From assembly GCA_001017865.1 (NCBI GenBank), contig LATQ01000001.1, positions 2,539,564-2,546,237 of the forward strand: a stretch of DNA of 6,674 nucleotides. Direction: 5' to 3'. Of the stretch, positions 1 to 6,674 are shown one piece after another. Within the stretch, counting starts at the first letter, position 1. Each line of letters begins with the position of its first letter. This stretch comes from Rhodococcus sp. IITR03. Lineage in GTDB: Bacteria > Actinomycetota > Actinomycetes > Mycobacteriales > Mycobacteriaceae. The notes beneath the pieces were generated by a model. The model was not told the origin of the DNA and searched no databases. It saw nothing but the letters and a program-made list of their open reading frames with translations. The position numbers and the translations under genes are program-made.

Positions 1-60
1 CCGCCGGACCTCGCCGATCTGCTCGTGCCGTTCGTCGAACGGGCCGCCGTACGCGGTTGA
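1..60 (+). CDS. 3' end of upstream gene, possibly a TetR-family regulator (partial)
   Basis: Reading from base 1 gives 19 codons ending in FVERAAVRG and a TGA at 58-60. Third positions are mostly G or C, as in the genes downstream, so this looks like real coding sequence. Too little remains to identify a domain. The guess of a TetR-type regulator rests on context: in M. tuberculosis the gene before sahH (Rv3249c) is a TetR regulator at the end of the alkB-rubredoxin cluster, and the helix-like, Leu/Val-rich end fits such a protein's C-terminus. The identity is inference; only the reading frame and stop are seen. Confidence 0.5.
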   Translation, partial: PPDLADLLVPFVERAAVRG

Positions 61-80
61 CGCCCGGGCGCGTACGGAGG
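44..80 (+). terminator. GC-rich inverted repeat across the upstream stop codon; possible terminator without U-tract
   Basis: CCGTACGCG at 47-55 is the exact reverse complement of CGCGTACGG at 69-77, a 9-bp stem around a 13-base loop. Past one mismatch (46/78) two more pairs form (44-45 with 79-80). The loop-side segment also contains the palindrome CGCCCGGGCG (61-70). The upstream stop TGA (58-60) lies in the loop. No T-run follows, so this would be the U-tract-free type of hairpin often proposed for actinobacteria. It could instead be an operator for the regulator encoded just upstream. The repeat is seen; either role is inferred. Confidence 0.45.
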
Positions 81-137
81 TGCGACGGACGGATCCCGTC
101 GGGGGACGATCTGCCGGGCCTCTTCTTGCGCAGGTTG

Positions 138-145
138 TATAGCCT
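138..145 (+). promoter_or_regulatory. possible -10 region of the sahH promoter
   Basis: The sequence TATAGCCT at 138-145 is the only AT-containing hexamer stretch in the GC-rich leader. It offers TATAGC or, fitting the mycobacterial TANNNT pattern, TAGCCT (140-145). No convincing -35 lies 16-18 bases upstream, which is common for SigA-type promoters in this group. A start near base 152 would give a leader of about 34 bases before GTG 186. This is weak evidence from pattern only. Confidence 0.3.
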
Positions 146-167
146 GGAACCAACATCGTCTGCCGAC

Positions 168-176
168 AGGAAGAGG
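168..176 (+). promoter_or_regulatory. ribosome binding site of sahH
   Basis: AGGAAGAGG ends nine bases before the GTG at 186. This purine-rich site decides the start: the same frame stays open upstream to an ATG at 57, but that extension runs through the leader and the inverted repeat and has no family resemblance. Confidence 0.7.
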
Positions 177-185
177 CATCTGCAC

Positions 186-1659
<1,474 letters not shown>

Positions 1660-1682
1660 TCCCGTTGATTCGACGGGAATCA
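1660..1682 (+). repeat. two overlapping, mutually exclusive hairpins in the sahH-tmk gap
   Basis: TCCCGT (1660-1665) pairs perfectly with ACGGGA (1673-1678) around a 7-base loop. TGATTC (1666-1671) pairs perfectly with GAATCA (1677-1682) around a 5-base loop. The two share bases, so only one can form at a time. No T-run follows, so a strong terminator is unlikely. The first hairpin would bury GACGGGA, the only Shine-Dalgarno-like stretch before tmk at a usable distance. Any regulatory role is speculation. Confidence 0.35.
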
Positions 1683-1690
1683 CAGGGCAC

Positions 1691-2356
1691 ATGGGTGATC
1701 TGATCGTCGTCGAGGGTCTCGACGGGGCCGGCAAGCGGACGTTGTCCGCCGGTCTCGTCGAAGACTGGCGCGAGGCCGGACGGAAGGTCGCGACGCTGGC
1801 CTTCCCGCGGTACGGGCAGTCGATCCACGCCGATCTGGGCGCGGAGGCGTTGCGCGGGCAGCACGGCGACACCGCCTCGAGCGTCGAGGCGATGGCGTTG
1901 CTGTGGGCGCTCGACCGACGCGATGCTGCCGACGAGCTGCGGAAGCTGCTCGCCGACAACGACATCGTGCTGCTCGACCGGTACGTCGCGTCCAACGCCG
2001 CGTACACCGCGGCGCGCCGGAACCAGGGCGCGACCGGCCCGGCGGTGGAGTGGATCCGCCGTCTCGAGTTCGAACGGTTCGGGCTCCCGGTGCCCGATCT
2101 GCAGGTGCTTCTCCGCGTTCCGGTCGCCCTCGCCGCGGAGCGTGCCCGTAACCGCGCCGCGACCGAGGCCGACCGCGATCGCGACGCCTACGAGCGCGAT
2201 GCCGGCCTGCAACACCGCACCGGCGAGGTGTACGACGAGCTCGCGCAGCAGCAGTGGATGTCTCCGTGGGAGGTCGCAGGCCCGCAGACCTCCCCGCGAC
2301 AACTCGCCGTTGACATCTCAAATCTGCTTCACGACGGTGAAGGGGTGACACGATAG
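1691..2356 (+). CDS. tmk: thymidylate kinase (dTMP kinase)
   Basis: Phosphorylates dTMP to dTDP with ATP in the cytosol, the step leading to dTTP for DNA synthesis. The 221-residue product shows the P-loop GLDGAGKRT (residues 9-17), the FPRYG segment (38-42), and the DRY motif within [12 protein letters not shown] (DRY at 96-98) that binds substrate phosphate. An Arg-rich stretch follows near 151-170 (RARNR, then [12 protein letters not shown]), corresponding to the LID region. Length fits the family (M. tuberculosis 214). ATG 1691 is chosen because the beta-strand and P-loop begin right after it; the open frame reaches back to 1613, but that part lies inside sahH. The site has a poor ribosome binding site (GACGGGA 12 bases away, or AGGG only 3 bases away). 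It lies between sahH and mtrA, its usual place in Mycobacteriales, and is the only complete gene here without a frame disruption. Confidence 0.96.
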   Translation: MGDLIVVEGLDGAGKRTLSAGLVEDWREAGRKVATLAFPRYGQSIHADLGAEALRGQHGDTASSVEAMALLWALDRRDAADELRKLLADNDIVLLDRYVASNAAYTAARRNQGATGPAVEWIRRLEFERFGLPVPDLQVLLRVPVALAAERARNRAATEADRDRDAYERDAGLQHRTGEVYDELAQQQWMSPWEVAGPQTSPRQLAVDISNLLHDGEGVTR

Positions 2357-2361
2357 AGGCT

Positions 2362-3037
2362 ATGAAGCCGAGGATTCTGGTAGTCGACGACGACACCGCG
2401 CTGGCGAGATGCTCACGATCGTGCTGCGCGGCGAGGGATTCGAACCGTTCGTGGTGGGGGACGGCACTCAGGCGCTGGGCGCCGTGCGCGAGATCCGGCC
2501 CGACCTCGTCCTGCTCGATCTCATGCTCCCCGGCATGAACGGCATCGACGTGTGCCGTGTGCTCCGCGCGGATTCCGGTGTGCCGATCGTGATGCTCACC
2601 GCCAAGTCCGACACCGTCGACGTCGTGCTCGGCCTCGAATCGGGCGCCGACGACTACATCGTCAAGCCGTTCAAGCCGAAGGAGCTCGTCGCACGCGTGC
2701 GGGCCCGGCTGCGTCGCACCGAGCAGGAACCGGCGGAGGTCCTGACCATCGGGACATCACCATCGACGTCCCCGCCCACAAGGTCACCCGCGGCGACGAG
2801 GCGATCTCGCTCACGCCCCTCGAGTTCGACCTGCTCGTGGCGCTCGCGCGCAAGCCGCGCCAGGTGTTCACCCGTGAGGTCCTGCTCGAGCAGGTCTGGG
2901 GCTACCGGCACGCTGCCGACACCCGGCTCGTGAACGTCCACGTCCAGCGTCTGCGCGCGAAGGTCGAGAAGGATCCCGAGAATCCCGAGGCGGTGCTCAC
3001 AGTGCGGGGGGTCGGCTACAAGGCCGGACCGCCGTGA
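2362..3037 (+). CDS. mtrA: response regulator MtrA, two frameshifts in this sequence
   Basis: OmpR/PhoB-type DNA-binding response regulator, partner of MtrB, controlling cell-wall and division genes in actinobacteria and essential in M. tuberculosis. ATG 2362 gives MKPRILVVDDDTALA. The receiver domain (about residues 1-118) has the acidic pocket D9-D11, phosphoacceptor D53 in LVLLDLMLPG, T80 and K102 (VKPFKP). The winged-helix domain (about 130-225) holds SLTPLEFDLLVALARKP, LLEQVWGYRH, RLVNVHVQRLRAK and the end [11 protein letters not shown]. Two single G losses break the frame: near 2406 (expected codons GCG GAG, A15-E16) and near 2753 (expected ATC GGG GAC). Restored, it is 225 residues, against 228 in M. 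tuberculosis. An ATG at 2409 looks like a start of the second piece but would omit the acidic pocket. It begins 5 bases after tmk and its stop overlaps the mtrB start. Confidence 0.95.
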
Positions 3038-4753
3038 TCCGAACCTACCGGCTTCGGCGGCGTATCACGCGTAGGACGCTGCCGCTGGTGAGGTGGTCGC
3101 GGTCGATGAGCAGCCGACTCGCGCACACCTGGCGACGATCGCTGCAGCTGCGGGTCGTGACCTCGACCCTCACGCTGTCGCTGATCGTCATGTTCGTGCT
3201 CGGAGTGGTACTCACGAGCCAGATCACCGACCGACTGCTCGAAGTGAAGATCGACGCGGCGACCGAGGAGATGGATCGCTCGCGCGCACTCGTCGAGGGA
3301 CAACTCGCGGGCGCCGACGACTCCGGCTCGCTCGCTGTCCGCCTCGACGGTGCCGCGCGCTTCTCACCAGCCGCGGCAGCGACGGGGGACAGGACACCGG
3401 CGTCGCCGGAACCTTCGACCCCGTCCTGATCGTCCCCGGCGACGGTCCGCGGGCCCCCACCTCGAGCGGACCCGCCGACCAGATCCCGCAGAACCTGCGC
3501 GCCTTCGTCCAGAACGGGCAGATCGCGTACCAGTTCGCGACGGTCGCCGATCCCGACGGCTACACCGGGCCGGCCTGATCATGGGCAGCCCCACCGACTC
3601 CGACATCTCGACACTCGAGCTGTACCTCGTCTTCCCGCTCGGCGGTGAGGAACGCACCCTCGCCCTCGTCCGCGGCACACTGCTCGTCGGCGCCGTGGTC
3701 CTGCTCGTACTGCTGGCCGCGATCTCGATGATCGTCGCGCGGCAGGTCGTGCTGCCCATCCGGTCGGCCTCCCGGATCGCCGTGCGCTTCGCCGACGGAC
3801 GGCTCAAGGAACGCATGCCGGTCCGCGGTGAGGACGATATGGCGCGCCTGGCGATGTCGTTCAACGAGATGGCCGAGAGCCTGTCTCGGCAGATCACCCA
3901 GCTCGAGGAGTACGGCAACCTGCAGAAACGGTTCACCTCCGATGTGAGCCACGAACTGCGCACCCCGCTCACGACCGTCCGTATGGCCGCCGACCTCATC
4001 CACGACGGCAGCGACGAGCTCGACCCCGTCCTCAAGCGGTCCTCCGAACTGCTCGTCGCCGAACTCGACCGCTTCGAGAGCCTCCTCAACGACCTGCTCG
4101 AGATCAGCCGGCACGACGCGGGTGTCGCCGAACTCGCCTCCGAACGACTCGATCTGCGGATGTGCGCGCGTGCCGCCGTCTCGACCGTGCGGCACCTCGC
4201 CCGCGAGACCGCCACCGAGCTGATCGTCGACCTGCCGGACGAGTCCGTCGAGGCCGACGTCGATCCCCGCCGCGTCGAACGCATCCTGCGCAACCTGCTC
4301 GCCAACGCGATCGATCACGGCGAGGGCAAGCCCATCCTGCTGCGTTTGCGCGCCGACGACGCGGCCGCGGCCTTCGTCGTGCGCGACCAGGGCGTGGGTC
4401 TGCGACCCGGGGAGGAGAAGCTCGTCTTCAACCGGTTCTGGCGCTCCGACCCGTCGCGGGTCCGGCGCTCCGGCGGCACCGGCCTCGGTCTCGCCATCAG
4501 CGTCGAGGACGCCAACCTGCACAACGGCAAGCTCGAAGCGTGGGGCGAACCGGGACGAGGCGCCAGCTTCCGGCTGACCCTCCCGCGCGAACGCGGACGT
4601 AAGGTGGGACGCAGCCCCCTGCCTCTCGTGCCCAGCGCCGCGAAGGCCGTGCAGGGCAAGCCCCCGCCGGGTGACGACACCCCGGAGCGGCCGGCGACGG
4701 GAGAGACCCCGACCGACCCCGCGAGCACACCGTCCGAAGGAGCCAGTACATGA
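3034..4753 (+). CDS. mtrB: sensor histidine kinase MtrB, two frameshifts in this sequence
   Basis: Membrane histidine kinase that phosphorylates MtrA. GTG 3034 overlaps the mtrA stop in GTGA, implying coupled translation; a second possible start is ATG 3106 (residue 25). The restored 573-residue protein has a basic cytoplasmic N-terminus, membrane segment 1 (about 41-62), an extracytoplasmic sensor region, membrane segment 2 (about 213-236), and a HAMP domain ([13 protein letters not shown] onward). The H-box is [16 protein letters not shown] with His307, the N-box [10 protein letters not shown] has Asn425, and the G-boxes are DQGVGL (452-457) and GGTGLGL (481-487), with [12 protein letters not shown] between them. 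The tail after about 518 is Pro-, Thr- and Ser-rich. One base is missing near 3358-3363 (codon about 109, before LTSRGSDGG), and one C near 3574 (expected GPALIMG, residue about 181), where a false TGA appears. The M. tuberculosis protein is 567 residues. Confidence 0.95.
4736..4742 (+). promoter_or_regulatory. ribosome binding site of lpqB
   Basis: GAAGGAG lies seven bases before ATG 4750, inside the last codons of mtrB. It is the strongest Shine-Dalgarno sequence in the window and fixes the lpqB start. Together with the ATGA overlap it suggests both coupling and independent initiation. Confidence 0.8.
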
Positions 4754-6531
4754 GCCGCTCGACTCCGCGTGCAGCGGGCGTGCTCGTCGTACTCCTGACC
4801 GTGGCCGGACTCGTGCTGTCGGGATGCGCCACGCTGCCCGATTCCTCGTCACCGCAGGCCATCGGAACCCTCGAACGCGGCCCCGCGACCACCGAGGTCG
4901 CCGCGCCCGTACCCGGTCGCGAACCCGACCTGCTCCTGCGCGACTTCCTGCAGGCGAGCACGGATCCGACCAACCGCCACCGCGCGGCCCGGCAGTTCCT
5001 CACCCCCACGATGTCCGAGTCCTGGGACGACGCGGCGAGCGCGACCATCGTCGACAAGGTCGACGTCCTCGTCGAGGAACGCGACGGCGACAGCGCCACC
5101 TACGTGGTGCGGGCGAGCACCGTCGGCTACCTCGAGGAGGGCGGCATCTACCGTCCCGCAGACGGGGAGTTCGAGGCACGCTTCTCTCTCGTCCGCGCCG
5201 ACGGGGAGTGGCGCATCGACCGGTTGCCGGCCGGCGTCATCATGGACCGCCCCCGCTTCCTCAACACCTATCAACGCCGCTCGCTGTACTTCCTCGACCC
5301 GACCGGCAACGCCGTCGTCCCCGACCCGCGCTGGATCACGGGCACACCCGAACAGACGGCCTCGCAGCTGATCGGATTGCTCGTCGAAGGGCCGAAGGAG
5401 GTCCTCGCGCCCGCGGTCAAGAACCTCCTCGAGGACGTCACCGTCATCGGCTCGGTGACGAAGGCGGACGGCCGCACGACCGACGTCGCGTCGGACTCGG
5501 CGGCATCCGCATCGACTTCCAGGGGGTCGGCTCGATGGGCCGGCAGGATCGCGAACTGCTCGCCGCGCAGGTGATCTGGACCCTCGCCAACGCCGACATC
5601 AGCGGTCCGTACCACCTCCTCGCCGACGGCCAACCCCTCGACGAACGGTTCCCGAACGGCTGGACCACCGCCGACGTGGCGTCCATGAACCCCCTCGCTG
5701 CGTCGAGCGTGACGGTGGGTCTGCACGCGCTGCTCGACGGGACGCTGGTGAGCGTCGCCGAGACCGGCGTGACACCGGTCCGCAGCTTCTTCGGCATGTC
5801 CGACGACCTGCAGTCCGTCGCCCTGTCGCTGGACGGGGAACTCGTCGCCGCGGTCGAGAACACGGGTAAACCGGCACCGGAGCCGGCCGTGCAACTGATG
5901 GTCGGTGCGTACAGCGAAGGCGCCGCCGAACCCGCGGTCGACGGCGAGTCGATCACCCGGCCGTCCTGGTCGCCGAACAACAACTCGGTGTGGGCCGTCG
6001 TCAACGGCACCGCGGTGGTGCGCGCGGTGCGCGAACCCGGCACCGGGCGGGTCACCGTGGTCGGCGTCGAGGCGGGTGCGATCCGCGCCCTCGGGGGCCG
6101 CATCACCGAGTTACGTTTGTCGCGCGACGGTGTCCGCGCCGCCTGATCATCGACGGACGGGTCTTCGTCGCAACGATCGTACCGACCACGACCGGCGAGT
6201 ACTCGCTCACCAATCCGCGCGAGATCGGCTTCGGCCTCGGCGGTCCCGCGCTCGCCCTGGACTGGAGCACAGCCGACACCATCGTCGTCTCCCGCGCGTC
6301 GGCCGACGTGCCCGTCGTGCAGGTCGCGGTGGACGGCTCGCGCATCGACGCACTCCCGAGCCGCAATCTCACCCCTCCAGTGGTCGCCGTGGAGGCGTCC
6401 ACGGCCAGCGAGTTCGTCGCCGATTCCCGGACGGTCTTCCAGCTCAACAACCGCGATCCCGCGGGCGACCGGTACTGGCGCGAGGTACCCGGACTGGCCG
6501 GCATGGCGGCCATCCCCGTCCTCCCGGCTGA
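4750..6531 (+). CDS. lpqB: lipoprotein LpqB, partner of MtrAB, three frameshifts in this sequence
   Basis: Membrane-anchored lipoprotein; in mycobacteria LpqB binds the external domain of MtrB and affects MtrA phosphorylation and cell-wall-related traits. ATG 4750 overlaps the mtrB stop (ATGA). The signal peptide ends in the lipobox LSGC, with the lipidated Cys at residue 26. After an N-terminal domain comes a GerMN-like domain (about 205-300, [11 protein letters not shown], then [12 protein letters not shown]), then a C-terminal beta-propeller-like domain (about 330 onward; strands such as [44 protein letters not shown]). Single bases are missing near 5493 (G, inside the GerMN domain), near 6143 (C, expected RAALIIDG; a false TGA at 6144-6146), and near 6526 (G, expected VLPG then stop TGA 6529-6531). 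Restored length is 594 residues, near the 583 of M. tuberculosis. Without the last base the frame runs on into comF. Confidence 0.93.
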
Positions 6532-6583
6532 GCGCGCCGACGGTGACGTCCCGGGCGTCGGTGACTTCGGGCACACTCCCGGT
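6532..6583 (+). repeat. short repeats in the lpqB-comF gap
   Basis: CCGACG (6537-6542) and CGTCGG (6556-6561) form a 6-bp inverted repeat around a 13-base loop, and the loop contains the palindromes GACGTC and CCCGGG. The same stretch holds a direct repeat: CGACGGTGAC (6538-6547) and CGTCGGTGAC (6556-6565), nine of ten bases alike, 18 bases apart. No T-run follows. It could be a weak attenuator or just GC-rich coincidence in a gap of about 50 bases. Confidence 0.25.
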
Positions 6584-6674
6584 GTGCTCACCGCCCTTCT
6601 CGATCTCGTCCTGCCCGCCCGGTGCGGTGGTTGTGCCGCTCCCCGGGAGCGAGCTGGGTGCCGGGCGTGCGCAC
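6584..6674 (+). CDS. comF: ComF-family phosphoribosyltransferase-like protein, N-terminus only (partial)
   Basis: The first 30 codons from GTG 6584 read LTALLDLVLPARCGGC after the start, followed by AAPRERAGCRACA up to the window edge. The LLDLVLP-x-x-C opening followed by two Cys pairs (CGGC at residues 14-17 and CRAC at 26-29) is typical of the N-terminal zinc-binding part of ComF/GntX-like proteins. Their C-terminal phosphoribosyltransferase domain would lie beyond the window. GTG 6584 is the only ATG, GTG or TTG in this frame after the lpqB stop, but it has no clear ribosome binding site. In M. tuberculosis the comparable gene (Rv3242c) lies close downstream of lpqB. Its role in actinobacteria is not settled; in competent bacteria ComF helps import DNA. 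Confidence 0.75.
   Translation, partial: MLTALLDLVLPARCGGCAAPRERAGCRACA

Noticed and set aside
57..185. N-terminal extension of sahH back to ATG 57
   Set aside because: The extension covers the inverted repeat, possible promoter and ribosome binding site, and is unlike SahH proteins. GTG 186 has a good site at the right distance.
61..185. SAH or SAM riboswitch upstream of sahH
   Set aside because: The leader is short and I see neither the conserved core nor the nested stem pattern of these riboswitches; only small unrelated hairpins such as GACGG/CCGTC at 88-100.
2310..2315. Perfect TTGACA hexamer near the end of tmk as a -35 of an mtrA promoter
   Set aside because: No acceptable -10 lies 16-18 bases downstream (the bases there read about CGACGGTG). 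A private mtrA promoter is possible but not supported by this match alone.
3560..4852. Long open frame of 430 codons on the minus strand opposite mtrB
   Set aside because: It mirrors mtrB codon structure in a high-GC sequence, where antisense frames stay open by chance. Its translation has no recognisable domain, while the + strand shows a complete histidine kinase.
2404..6528. Programmed ribosomal frameshifting in mtrA, mtrB and lpqB
   Set aside because: No slippery heptamer or stimulatory structure recurs at the sites, seven events in three neighbouring genes would be without precedent, and related species encode these proteins in single frames.
5444..6574. Minus-strand open frame of 376 codons opposite lpqB
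   Set aside because: Same shadow effect; no domain, no ribosome binding site, and the + strand encodes conserved LpqB.

Overview
This window is a high-GC stretch with strong G/C preference at third codon positions. Its gene order is the conserved chromosomal block of mycolic-acid actinomycetes (order Mycobacteriales): sahH, tmk, mtrA, mtrB, lpqB, then comF, all on the + strand. The protein sequences resemble the Mycobacterium tuberculosis proteins as I remember them, but with enough substitutions to point to a relative such as Rhodococcus, Gordonia or Nocardia. I cannot fix the genus from the sequence alone.

Layout. Positions 1-60 hold the last 19 codons of an upstream gene, probably the TetR-type regulator that precedes sahH in relatives. 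Its stop codon sits inside a GC-rich inverted repeat (44-80) that could be a terminator without a U-tract. A leader of about 100 bases follows, with a possible -10 element and a good ribosome binding site, and then sahH (S-adenosylhomocysteine hydrolase) from GTG 186. tmk (thymidylate kinase) starts 31 bases after sahH. mtrA (response regulator) starts 5 bases after tmk. mtrB (its sensor kinase) overlaps mtrA by four bases, and lpqB (the lipoprotein partner of MtrAB) overlaps mtrB by four bases. The window ends in the first 30 codons of a comF-like phosphoribosyltransferase gene.

Function. SahH removes S-adenosylhomocysteine produced by methyltransferases, and Tmk makes dTDP for DNA synthesis. 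MtrB-MtrA, with LpqB outside the membrane, form the two-component system that links cell-envelope state to cell division and wall remodelling. The tight overlaps from mtrA to lpqB indicate one translationally coupled transcript.

Main oddity. Four of the five complete genes cannot be read in one frame. I count eight small indels: a 4-base tandem duplication (GTCA) in sahH, and seven single-base losses, two in mtrA, two in mtrB and three in lpqB, nearly all in short G or C runs. Restoring them gives full-length proteins of normal size (489, 225, 573 and 594 residues). Only tmk (221 residues) reads clean. Because these are conserved genes, several of them essential in M. tuberculosis, and the residues on both sides of each lesion are perfectly conserved in type, I read the indels as errors of an unpolished assembly rather than gene decay. 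The last one removes the lpqB stop context and makes lpqB appear fused to comF.

I found no mobile element, CRISPR array, tRNA, rRNA, riboswitch or previously undescribed system. The locus itself is ordinary core genome.
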